Of a DNA stretch of 64,000 bases, positions 38,571-48,777 are shown piece after piece. Within the stretch, counting starts at the first letter, position 1. The number at the start of each line of letters is the position of its first letter. The stretch lies in assembly GCA_011033025.1 (NCBI GenBank), contig WFMF01000084.1:124001-188000 (forward strand). The letters run 5' to 3'. Source of the stretch: Beroe forskalii (Eukaryota; Ctenophora; Nuda; Beroida; Beroidae). The notes under the pieces were generated by a model. That model was given only the letters and a program-made list of their open reading frames with translations, was not told where the DNA came from and did not search any database. The position numbers and the translations under genes are program-made.

Positions 38571-39689
38571 GTTTTAAAACTATCCAGTTAGCGTCTTAGC
38601 GCCCTTTACATCTAAATGTATTTCTCCAGTCAGCAGAAATTTCACCAATTGCATCCTTTCCCCTTCCCTTTTCTTGCGTCTTTGCGCCCATTGTGTTGAA
38701 TTTTAGGAGAGTTATCCAATGCGGAAAGGAGGTACCACTTACCTGGAGAGTCGCCACACTCTCTAGAGCTGGCAGACAGTCTCTGATTACGATGAAGCTG
38801 GAACAAGAGAAAGGGTTCCTGGTCAAAGAGGAAGCTGTTAACATACCAATGCTAGAAAAACCAACATAATAAGGCATTTATTAAGTGATAGTGATGATCA
38901 TGCTGAGAGTAAGGACGGTCACATTTAATAATGAGGAGGTTTTTCACGACAGTGCACTAATTATAAAAAAGCCATAAGTCCAAGACATAATCTAAATAAA
39001 CCTCCACTACTTCTATCTATTTCAAGATGAGCCGTGGACTTATGAGAAAACTAGGGTATTATGAGAATTCTAGAAGAAATAGGTAATTGAAGTATCTATA
39101 AAGTAGGAAGAACGGCATGCAAAAGCTCAGATCAGTAGCAGATGACCAAAGCTGTGTTTGTGTTTTTGATTTGTGTGTGTGTTTGTTTGTTTTGTTTTTT
39201 TTTGTTTTTTTTGTTGTTGTTTCCACTGTATTTCCTTAGTTTCTTTTTGGTATACTCGTTGAAACTGGTAGTCTTAGCAATCAGTGCGATTTCTCTTCTT
39301 CGAGGCTTCAATTGTCAACTGAGGTCAATGCTTCTGTGATGTCTAAGAGAATCAATCTGGTCCTTCGTTGTTTTTTGTTTTATTCCAAGACCGACCGTAG
39401 CATATTTTCTCAAGCTACTGAGGGTGCCCATTCGTCATTCGTGTTCAGGCACATCCATGGGGAGACTACCAGTATAGTTTTCTGTCGTGTTGTTATTATA
39501 ATTCTTAAGTGTTTTCCGAATAATCTTCTGAATTAATTGGAAAATACTACCAATTTGACTTCGCGAGTCGATTGAAAAAGATAAGAAGGTAAAGCTTGCC
39601 GATGTTTAGAATATCACGCCAATGCAACCCCTGTATATCATTATCATGAAGATGCTGAAAAAAACGCTATAAATGCCCAATATAGTTAA
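38571..39689. other. unique spacer inside the foldback element
   Basis: Unlike its surroundings this is non-repetitive. Apart from the possible exon at 38743-38797 it has no recognisable gene. At 39170-39260 a T/G-rich run gives an artificial Phe/Leu/Val-rich reading frame. Confidence 0.45.
38743..38797 (-). CDS. possible lone exon inside the foldback element
   Basis: On the minus strand tttctcttgttccag precedes a 55-base segment that ends in ctccag|gtaagtgg, a near-ideal acceptor and donor pair. One frame reads FIVIRDCLPALESVATLQ. No partner exon was found and the protein is not recognised. It could be a captured host exon, an exon of a gene spanning the element, or chance. Confidence 0.35.
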
Positions 39690-40612
39690 TCAAAAAATAC
39701 TGCGCCATTGCGCCCATCATGAGGATGCCCTATAAATGCCCAATGAAGTACTGCGCCATTGCGCCCATCATGAGGATGCCCTATAAATGCCCAATGAAAT
39801 ACTGCGCCATTGCGCCCATCATGAGGATGCCCTATAAATGCCCAATGAAATACTGCGCCATTGCGCTCATCATGAGGATGCCCTATATATATAAATGCCC
39901 AATGAAATACTGCGCCATTGCGCCCATCATGAGGATGCCCTATAAATGCCCAATGAAATACTGCGCCATTGCACCCATCATGAGGATGCCCTATATATAT
40001 AAATTCCCAATGAAATACTGCGCCCTTGCGCCCATCATGAGGATGCCCTATAAATGCCCAATGAAATGCTGCGCCATTGCGCTCATCATGAGGATGCCCT
40101 ATAAATGCCCAATGAAATACTGCGCCATTGCGCCCATCATGAGGATGCCCTATAAATGCCTAATATAGTTAATCAATGAAATACTGCGCCATTGCGCCCA
40201 TCATGAGGATGCCCTATAAATGCCCAATGAAATGCTGCGCCATTGCGCCCATCATGAGGATGCCCTATAAATGCCCAATGAAATACTGCGCCATTGCGCT
40301 CATCATGAGGATGCCCTATATATATAAATGCCCAATGAAATACTGCGCCATTGCGCCCATCATGAGGATGCCCTATAAATGCCCAATGAAATACTGCGCC
40401 ATTGCGCTCATCATGAGGATGCCCTATAAATGCCCAATGAAATGCTGCGCCATTGCGCCCATCATGAGGATGCCCTATAAATGCCCAATGAAATACTGCG
40501 CCATTGCGCTCATCATGAGGATGCCCTATATATATAAATGCCCAATGAAATACTGCGCCATTGCGCCCATCATGAGGATGCCCTATAAATGCCCAATGAA
40601 ATACTGCGCCAT
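39690..40612. repeat. 51-bp satellite, open on both strands
   Basis: About 18 copies of a 51-bp unit reading atgaggatgccctataaatg, cccaatgaaatactgcgcca, ttgcgcccatc. Four or so copies have 6 extra bases (tatata), making 57; both lengths are multiples of three, so a plus frame (repeat MRMPYKCPMKYCAIAPI) and a minus frame stay open. A taatatagttaatcaa insert occurs at about 39680 and again near 40160, showing a higher-order unit of about 480 bp. Copy variants (cgctcatc, aaatgct) alternate. Two long plus-strand frames are separated by the insert. A signal peptide or flanking exon is lacking, so I read it as a satellite. Confidence 0.85.
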
Positions 40613-40829
40613 TCATAGCTGCCAAAATGCCCTGTTTTTGACAGGGCGCCCTGTCCTGCCCTGTTTTTGCCCTGTTTTTGGGCCCTTGCCCTGGGAAGCC
40701 CTTCTTTTGCCCCGCTTTTCGACCAATTTGCCCTGTTTTTTTCTTTGTAAAATATACCCAGCAATTAGATTACCATTTTTGGGTCGCCTCCAAAAAAAAA
40801 GGTCGCCACTTTTATAATTTATATGGGTC

Positions 40830-41640
40830 TGCCTCAGAACTTTGAAATATACCTATTCGTCTATTTATCATCTATTAAGCACTGTCTCGGATGGAATTTG
40901 AAAATATACCTTTTTAGTGTTAAGCACTGGCTCGGATGGAATTTGGAAATATACCTATTAAGCAATAAGAACTGTCTCGGATGGAATTTGGAAATAAACC
41001 TTTTCAAGTATTAAGCACTGTTTCCGACGGAATTTTAAAATATACCTATTAAATTATGAAGCACTGTTTCGAATAGAATTTGAAAATATACCTTTTTTAG
41101 TATTAAGCACTGTCTCGAATGGAATTTGAAATATACCTTTTTAGTATTAAATTATCAAGCACTGTCTCGGATGGAATTTGGAAATATACCTATTAAGCAA
41201 TAAGCACTGTCTTGGATATAATTTGAAATATACCTTTTCAAGTATTAAGCACTGTCTCCAACGGAATTTGAAAATATAACTTTTAAGCATTAAGCACTGT
41301 CTCGGATGGAATTTTGAAATATACCTATTAAATTATTAAGCACTGTCTCCGACGGAATTTGAAAATATACCTTTTTAAGCATTAAGCACTGTCTCGGATG
41401 GATTTTTGAAATATACCTATTAAATTATCAAGCACTGTTCTGGGTTGAATTTGGAAATATACCTATTGAGCACTGTCTCGGATGGATTTTGGAAATATAC
41501 CTATTAAGCACTGTCTCGGATAAATTTTGGAAATATACATAATAAAGTAAAAATAAACCTTTGCCGAACAAATTCTCATGAAATATACCTGAAATATAGC
41601 TGAAATATACTTAAAAATGGGAAAATATACCCATTAAGCA
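40830..41640. repeat. ~55-60-bp satellite (aagcactgtctcgg)
   Basis: About fourteen variable copies of attaagcactgtctcggatg followed by gaatttgaaaatatacct and a variable AT spacer. It is followed by a poly(A) run of more than 40 bases (about 41672-41718) that abuts the right arm of the foldback element. Confidence 0.8.
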
Positions 41641-41670
41641 CTACCTCGGATGGCCTTTTCAGGGTGGCGT

Positions 41671-41720
<50 letters not shown>

Positions 41721-41722
<2 letters not shown>

Positions 41723-43148
41723 GGTAATCTCAATAATTTAGCGGTCAATCTTTGGAGGCTTCCCATGGCAACATTTTTCGGCCGTTCACCACGGAACTCG
41801 TTTTATAGCTAAATCTCGAGGTCTACAAGCAATGTATTGAAGTAAAACATAATACAATGAAAACTCTCTGAGTAAGAGATGTTCAAAGTAGCGCAAAATA
41901 ACAATCTATCGCAAAATACGTTGTTTTAGTGTTTTTGATGACGTCATCACAGCACCAAAATTGGCTCAAATCGATTTCCCACATAGCCTACTATACAATT
42001 TCGCCTTAGCCCAATATACTTTGGCCGGTCTCAGCTCATGATAAGTCGTAAGTTTTGACATGTCACTCGTTTAAGTTTTCTTCTAAAACTTCAAAATCGA
42101 TTTTTCACCGTGCCTTAGAAAATCGCGTATATCTCGATGAAAAATCGAGATAGCCCAATGACCCGTATGATTTTCTGAAAGCTCTTTAAATTTCCAACTA
42201 ACGATTTTTCAACATTTCTGAGCTATCTCCATTCCTTCTTGGTCAAAAATGCGCACAAAGATGACCTATTTTCGCTAAACAAGCAAGAAAATTTCGCTAA
42301 GTTGATGACGTCATAATGACATCATAATGACGTCATCAGAACTTCTCTTATAGCCAATTACCTACTCCTGTCTTGGATGAACAAAACATGACCTCGATCA
42401 TGTCTCTACTATTTGTGGATCTTGAGATATGGGTCAGTGAGCGCAGACTCCTTTAACATAACTTTTGTTGCGCACGAATTTTCATACAGCGCGCGCTGTA
42501 GATTCTAGATTAGCCACCTCGGCCATGAGCGATTTTTTTTCAAAATTTTTTTTTCGAAATTTTTTCATTTTTTTTTTTTTTTTTTTTCTTAAATTTACTT
42601 TGTTTTTTTTTTTATTTAAATTTTTAACTCTAAAAATTTTTAAATGGTTTTATTTTTTATTTTACTTTAGTTTTATTTTGATTTTATTTGATTTTGATTT
42701 AATTTTGGTTTTACTTTTATTTTGTTTTATTTTGATTTTACTTTCATTTTCATTTCGTTTTCATTTTATTTTCATTTTATTTTCATTTTAAAATGGTTTT
42801 ATTTTACTTTGGTTTTACTTTGGTTTTCTTCTGGTTTTATTTTGATTTTACTTTTATTTTGATTTTACTTTCATTTTCATTTCGTTTTCATTTCGTTTTC
42901 ATTTTATTTTCATGTTAAAATGGTTATATTTCTATTTTACTTTGGTTTTATTTTGATTTTATTTTGATTTAATTTTGGTTTTTGATTTGTATTTTATTTT
43001 GATTTTCATTTTGATTTTTTTAAATTTTCATTTCATTTTTATTTCATTTTCATTCTATTTTCATTTCATTTTGGTTTTATTTTTATTTTATTTTTATTTT
43101 AGGTTGATTTTACTTTGATTACGATAAAAATTGCTTAAAAATGCCATT
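41721..43148. repeat. right terminal inverted repeat of the foldback element
   Basis: Inverted copy of 35106-36590 and, in its inner ~810 bases, a direct near-identical copy of about 37735-38560. One visible difference is the loss of acgcgatt before tgatgacgtcatcacagc. Its outer part is the T-rich complement of the left A-rich array. Long open frames in it are low-complexity Phe/Leu runs. Confidence 0.85.
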
Positions 43149-43776
43149 AGCCACCTCGGCCACCTTCAGCCTCATTTTCCGGTTGATCCTGTAGAAATTT
43201 TATCTGTATCAGTCAAATAATGTCTATTTTATACGGGCTACATTCTTGACTTCAGTCTAAGACATCGTTAATTCATTAAGTCATTATATTAGTGCTATTC
43301 GTGCTGGTTTCAAGAAGAATTTCCAAAATGATGTACTTAGAAGTTCGAGTTTTTCAGAGGACTCAGATAATAATTGAAAATCCTGGTTTTCGATTTTTAA
43401 TTAATTGAGTTTATATACTCAGAGGAAGGTTTTTAATCCATACCCGAAACTTCAAATGCCCAAGAATATGTGATTAAACAATATTTCAGATTCAGAATGT
43501 ACATTTCAGAATAATTTCTTTGAAATAAAACTGAGAATTGATTCTATTTGAAGTAAAAATAGCGATGGCGATGTCATGAAACAAAAAATGGGACCTACAT
43601 CAAAATTGACTGTTAATTGTAATTTATATGTGAAAGTTGATTGGTAATATAGAAACCCAAATTAATTAATTGAAGAGAAAAAGTTCATCTAAAATTTTTC
43701 ATTGAATTGTCCCATGACTCCCCTATGATAAGCCAGCACTATAGTTTGTCCAGACTCCAGTATAATATTTTCCCGA
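43149..43776. other. spacer and 3' flank of the lectin gene
   Basis: AT-rich sequence without exons; it contains the 3' untranslated region of the minus-strand lectin gene. No clear AATAAA on the minus strand was seen close to the stop. Confidence 0.45.
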
Positions 43777-46356
43777 CTAAGCTTCATTTACCACCACCTC
43801 ACAAATGCTAAGCCAGCCCAACTTCGACACCGTGACCACATCCGTAGCCTCCGATCCTCCGCAATCGATCTCGTAGACCAGCGCTCCAGTGTAGGTAATC
43901 TGTCCACATTCATGTTCTCCCGCCCTGACCACAGCTCCGTCTATGTTATTCTGGGCGAAATAATCCAATCGGGGGTAGACGTACACCTTGCCGACCCGAG
44001 TGCTGCTGTCCAGCTCCAACTTCAGCCAGTTATCCCCTTGGTTCGGTCCAGCGAAGTAACATGTCCCGTGGAAGAAGTTAGCGTTGGCGTCTTTGTCCGT
44101 TGCAAGGTCAGGTCCTGCGCCGTACAGCTGGGAGGATGCAGAGACTGTCGCTGATGTAGCTAAGTTCTTCTTTTCAGAGGTTATGGGGTCCAAATAGTCT
44201 TCTTCAGCTGGCACAAAGTCATGATCCACCATAACGTTAACCTCGCAAAGTGTGAGATATTCGTTCAGATTCACAACCTTGACATACCTACCCTTAACTC
44301 CGCCGAGCGGAAACTCGAAGGGGTCGACCTCATTGACAAATTCAAAGCCACCAACGGTTCTGTCGTCCAACAGGAGTGTTGCCATATCGATACGGGCAGC
44401 ACTGTTTAAATTATCATTCCGACCACGTGCTGTGATATGCTGGATATAGTACTCCTGCCCTAAGTCAACTTCCCACCAATTAATGACCTCTTTTTTAGTG
44501 TGGGTGCATGAATAAAACCAGTTATCCACAGCCCGGGGCGCCATCGACACCGAGTTGAAATCGGAGCTTTGTGTGGCAGGACGGAGGTAGGCAACGTCCT
44601 CCACCGCCGGAGTCACAATGAGCATTTCCTCGGCAAAGAGTTCAGAGTTAGCTACCCAGACCTGAACTTCAGCCAGGGATAGGCAATCGTCAAGCAGCTC
44701 AACTCTCACAGACTGGCCATAGACAGCGTCACCAGATACATCCACCTCTATCGGATCTGCTGCTTTGGTGGGCGCCGGAATATCCTGAGCTACAATCTCC
44801 CGCTTTCCAACGATTACCCGGGCTCCTTCGATTCTTTGGTGACAGCAATCTGTTCTGCCAAATAGGGTTATGTGATGTATCTTGTAGACCCTGCCTAAGT
44901 CGACTTTCCACCATTGGAGACCGCTGCACTGTGTGTGAGTTACAGATTTACTACTCATCTTCCCATATGTATCACCGTCGTTGCCTCGACGAGCATCGTA
45001 GTCATTGAGGGTGGAACTTTGAGTTGCTGTTGCTTTCTCGTGCACAACCTTGTTGTTCAATGCAACATTTGTGAAATCGCCAACTGTTTCTCCTGGCCAA
45101 ACAATGGTCTCTGGCACTTCATCAATTTCTGATTTCTTGACCATGACTTGCACCTCACATATGGAAACATACTGGTTAGTCTGCGAGATGGTAATAACCC
45201 TTCCAGCCATCAGCTTTTCATCGCACTTCACTACTTCAGGACCTTTTGTCTTCATGTCAGAAAGTCTGGCACACAAGTTCCCATCAATCCATAACATGGC
45301 ACCAGCCATGTATGCAGAACCACCGCTTGAACTTTGTCCCCAAATTTTGATATGATCGATCTTGTAATCTCGACCAAGGTCCACCTTCCAGTTGTCAGAA
45401 TTTCTGTCGTTAGTATGAGAACAAGACCCGGACGCACCTGCCCATGATTGAACTGTCCATCCGTCCACAGCCTTTGATGCACCAGCGTCCGATCGTGTTG
45501 AAGATTGGGTGGCGGACTTTTTATAGGCTACGTTGTAAAACTCGTCCAGTTCCTGTCCATTGCTCTGGGACAAATCGCTGGTAGGGACCTCAGCGTCCAG
45601 CAAGTCCTTCCTCACCATGACCTCAACCTCACACACAACCAGCTTACTGAGCCACTTCTCAATGCGAACCACTTTGCCGGTCCTCTTGGAGGCATCGCCT
45701 TTACAGTTGAAGGTGTGTCCCTGCTTCCGGTCCTCCTTCATTCCGTCTATCACTTCACAGATCTGTTCCCCGATCATCAGATAGGCTCCATTCAGGACTC
45801 CTTCGTCGTTATCCCACTCATCAGACACCCCGTAAATCACGATGTGGTCGATGTTGTAGACCTTATCCAGAGTGATTTGCCAGTAGTTCCTGTTCCTATC
45901 GTTGGTGTAGGCGCACCCTCTCAGAGCGTACAGGGTGTTGGTATTCCTGTCAATCCCACGTGCAGCTTCTCCACCACTCCTCACGCCAGACTGTGCCACC
46001 TTCACTTCCTCCAACTGCGCTACATTCACAAATTCCGACTCCGCACTTGCCTCACTTTTCTCTCGGAAGCACTCCATCTTACCACTCACCAGGTTCTTGT
46101 TGGTTTTGGGATCACCGTGTTTATCGGTTTTGAGCCAGCACCTGCCCCCTCCGTTGGAGTGGGCTGTGAAGGCTGCACATTGGGGGTGCCGACTGCACGC
46201 CTCCAGACATTCCTCCCGAGTCTTGGGGTCCATGATGAAGTTAACGATGTCTCCGCCTCTCAGGTCTGTTTTCTCAAGGTAGCACTCGTCAGCGTCTGCT
46301 GATACTACAGCTGGGTGCAGCCACAGAGCTGAGGTAACGAGGAGCAACCAAACCAT
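43777..46356 (-). CDS. secreted PAN/Apple plus five F-type-lectin-like domains
   Basis: An intronless 859-residue frame. Residues 1-20 form a signal peptide (WLLLVTSALWL, ending VVSA). Residues 25-97 are a PAN/Apple-like module with Cys at 25, 50, 54, 60, 73 and 96. Five galactose-binding-fold F-type lectin (FTP, F5/8-like) domains follow at about 109-249, 273-408, 427-570, 585-712 and 729-859, each with W-x-(V/I/L)-x-L and a final (C/A)EV-x-V. The fucose motif H-x26-R-x-D-x4-(R/K) is exact only in domain 3: His474, Arg501, Asp503, Cys504-Cys505 and Arg508. Domain 4 keeps His619, Arg646 and Asp648 but lacks the last basic residue; domains 1 and 2 lack the arginine. F-type lectins bind L-fucosylated glycans in innate defence or egg-sperm recognition, so an extracellular glycan-binding role is likely, with domain 3 the probable fucose site. 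The absence of introns over 2.6 kb is unusual next to intron-rich neighbours. Confidence 0.92.
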   Translation of the reverse strand: MVWLLLVTSALWLHPAVVSADADECYLEKTDLRGGDIVNFIMDPKTREECLEACSRHPQCAAFTAHSNGGGRCWLKTDKHGDPKTNKNLVSGKMECFREKSEASAESEFVNVAQLEEVKVAQSGVRSGGEAARGIDRNTNTLYALRGCAYTNDRNRNYWQITLDKVYNIDHIVIYGVSDEWDNDEGVLNGAYLMIGEQICEVIDGMKEDRKQGHTFNCKGDASKRTGKVVRIEKWLSKLVVCEVEVMVRKDLLDAEVPTSDLSQSNGQELDEFYNVAYKKSATQSSTRSDAGASKAVDGWTVQSWAGASGSCSHTNDRNSDNWKVDLGRDYKIDHIKIWGQSSSGGSAYMAGAMLWIDGNLCARLSDMKTKGPEVVKCDEKLMAGRVITISQTNQYVSICEVQVMVKKSEIDEVPETIVWPGETVGDFTNVALNNKVVHEKATATQSSTLNDYDARRGNDGDTYGKMSSKSVTHTQCSGLQWWKVDLGRVYKIHHITLFGRTDCCHQRIEGARVIVGKREIVAQDIPAPTKAADPIEVDVSGDAVYGQSVRVELLDDCLSLAEVQVWVANSELFAEEMLIVTPAVEDVAYLRPATQSSDFNSVSMAPRAVDNWFYSCTHTKKEVINWWEVDLGQEYYIQHITARGRNDNLNSAARIDMATLLLDDRTVGGFEFVNEVDPFEFPLGGVKGRYVKVVNLNEYLTLCEVNVMVDHDFVPAEEDYLDPITSEKKNLATSATVSASSQLYGAGPDLATDKDANANFFHGTCYFAGPNQGDNWLKLELDSSTRVGKVYVYPRLDYFAQNNIDGAVVRAGEHECGQITYTGALVYEIDCGGSEATDVVTVSKLGWLSICEVVVNEA

Positions 46357-48777
46357 TTATTACTTTCCTGCGAGGTATGGACCGGTTTAGAAGGAACATT
46401 CCATGATAAATGGTAAGGTTATCATCCATTAATGAGACTTATGAATACCCTAAAATAAACTCAACACGCCTAGATGGTCGACGAAAACTTGTTGGCAAAT
46501 CTCACAGTGCTGATTATAGTTGTTGAAAATTAACTAAGCTATAGGAAGTATGTTTCTTTATTGATTAAAATATCGGATATTTCAGGTCAGGAACAATATA
46601 TCATTATCAGTTCACATTATAGATATCCTAAGTATATCCTCAGTATAGATATCTTCATTTCGGTATTAAGAAAATGGAGCTCCAGTTCCTTAGGCCAAAT
46701 TGAAATTACGGTCGGTTGAGCAACTATTTCAATTGAAGTTAAATTGTGAAGTAACAATTACGGAAATTATAACATTCGAAGCAAGTCTACGACGTCAAAC
46801 AGCTTAATAAAGACCAATTAAGGCACACTCAATTACATTTATTCATGAAATGGAGGGCGGGTTGAATACGAGGCAGTGTTTCCTAGCAACGTGTCGCCTG
46901 ACAATTGTCCCGTGAATAAAGACAATTATTGATAAGTTTTTGATAGAAAATTGTGACACGTTCCAAAGAAAGAGGCATCCAAAAGAGCTGTCGGCCTAAA
47001 TGTTTAACCTCTTTAACTATTGTCACTCAAAGATACGACACGAAACAGTACACTAACCAACAAGAAAGCAATTATTGAGGCTGATAAACCAGCTTTTTGT
47101 TAGACGTTTCTGTTACCAAGGCATAAGTGTGAGCTGGAGCAATTGTTTACACCCTGTGCTTGTTACTAAGATCTTTTATAATTTATCCTACACACACAGG
47201 GCTAATAATGTTATAGTGCCCTTTTGTAGATTGGCGCTGTCCTTCAGAGAGAATAAGCAGCAGTAGACATTATTGTTTATAAGTTCACTGAACAGTTATG
47301 GAAATTGAAAAAAATGTGCGATAGAACATGAGATAGTGACGAAGAATGATGAAGCAACAATTTGATGGGCTGGGAGTAAGACAGAATAGAGTTAGAATTC
47401 AAATGGTCAAATTAATACACTTATATTTTATTTGTATAGACGACCCTACATGAAAGTTACTAAGAAAAGTGTGTAAGAAAAGTAAGAAGGACCCAACGAG
47501 TAAGACATGTGCTACATCATGACGTATTCGGGCACACTCAAAGAATCACGAAATAGTGTTTCATAAGTTCATAGAAGTGTGACGGGGGTCAGGCTGACGT
47601 GAATGAGTTTGGCTCAAGGAGTATTGAGTGCGAAAATGTTCAGGCGAATTCAAACTTCATGAGCCTGCAAAGTGGAAATTTCATGGTATAATGTTTCTAA
47701 TTTCACCTTTCTAATCCCAGAACTTTTTATCCAGCACTGACGTCGAGGAAAACATATTGATTAAAAAATGAATAATTGTGGAATAAATACATTTTATTTG
47801 ATAATTCCATCCATGGGCAACGAAGAAAGCTTTAAAAACCATTTTATCATTAAAAAAGGGTTTTAAACATTTAAGTATTTTTCATGCAATCAAATATAAC
47901 AAATAGTTGTGATTATTTTGCAAAAAGTGTTATTTATCAGCTCGATCGTTGTTTTTGATTAGCACAAGCATTTTGATTTAGGACAGACAAGTTTCAAACT
48001 GGAATTACTGAAAATAGAGGCATTGGGCATATTGCAGCGATTTGCGCGCATTATTCGGTATATTTGGGCCTTCGGTCCACTTGCAATATGCATATTGCAT
48101 AACTGTTCATTCAACCCATGGCCACACACACGTTGTTAACGTCCAATAATTCCATCATTTGACGAAGATTGTACCAACAAGAGCAAAATAGAAACATGCG
48201 AACTGAGAGCTGAGTCTGGGAGCCGAATTATGGTGATTCTGGGTAGCTGACTTATGGGGCAGAACTTCAATCCACCCGGGGCACACCGGACAATGTCACG
48301 TGTACAGGGGTTTGGGGGATTCTACTTTATCCCGATACGGGTTGTAATAATCCTGGGAGATCGATTCGTGAATAATCGTTTGTGTAACCATCCCAGCATT
48401 ATGAAATAAATCACAAAAAAGATAATCCTTGTTTCCCTTCGCTTTGTACAAAAACCCCTCAGTTCCAATCTTTTCAATGAAACTTCATCAATCACAAACA
48501 CAGCGTTCAATAACAATGCCATGAAAACTTTAATGCTTTAAGAATGTAATGCTTGTCCAATGCCCACAGCTTTTTGGGAGCTTTATAACCGTCAATGATA
48601 TAACAACGTGACATAACCATCGAAAACGGACATGACGTGACATGAAAGTGGACATGACACCATGGCAAGACAACATGGCTTGACAACGTGGCATGACAAC
48701 GTGACATGACACCATTACATGACATGACGTGGCATGACACCATGGCATGACAACGTGGCATGACAACGGACACGTAC
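46357..48777. other. 5' flank of lectin gene and 3' part of the DAPP1-like gene
   Basis: The right part should hold the last coding exon and 3' untranslated region of the DAPP1-like gene, since the exon at 48778-48865 ends in a donor (gtacgtgt). I could not choose that exon. The left part would hold the lectin promoter; no clear TATA box or start site is recognised. Confidence 0.4.
48640..48770. repeat. catgacaacgtggcatgacacc repeat
   Basis: Eight or more copies of (g/c)catgaca(a/c)c(g/c) words in a 130-base stretch directly downstream of the exon at 48778-48865 of the DAPP1-like gene. TGACACC copies lie on the plus strand, antisense to the gene, with palindromic ccatggcatgacaccatgg. Confidence 0.75.

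Larger units (their letters stand above)
35106..43148. mobile_element. ~8-kb foldback element
   Basis: The left end (aatggcattttttaagcaat) and right end (attgcttaaaaatgccatt) are inverted copies of each other. The match continues inward for about 1.4 kb: through an A-rich (left) or T-rich (right) tandem block, a 30-50-base homopolymer zone, then a complex segment with cgctcatggccgaggtggct, cagcgcgcgctg and atgacgtcatcaacttagcg. The right arm ends inward at 41721. A third copy of the complex segment, nested within, makes a large palindrome with the left arm. Between the arms lie unique sequence, two satellite arrays and a possible host exon. I see no transposase, so it is a non-autonomous foldback or a structure built by nested insertion and rearrangement. 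Target-site duplications are not evident. Confidence 0.8.

Noticed and set aside
39142-39339. Small hydrophobic peptide with a signal-like start
   Set aside because: The hydrophobic run comes from a T/G simple repeat; no splice or homology support.
39719-40817. Repeat-protein genes of 149 and 213 codons
   Set aside because: Open on both strands, no signal peptide, broken by a satellite-specific insert and flanked by other repeats; treated as a satellite.
39690-41640. CRISPR-like array
   Set aside because: Repeats are directly adjacent satellites without unique spacers, in an animal genome.
42465-42791. Phe/Leu-rich membrane protein
   Set aside because: Low-complexity T-rich arm of the foldback element.
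45505-46302. 265-codon plus-strand frame
   Set aside because: Antisense shadow of the lectin gene, whose domain pattern fits only the minus strand.
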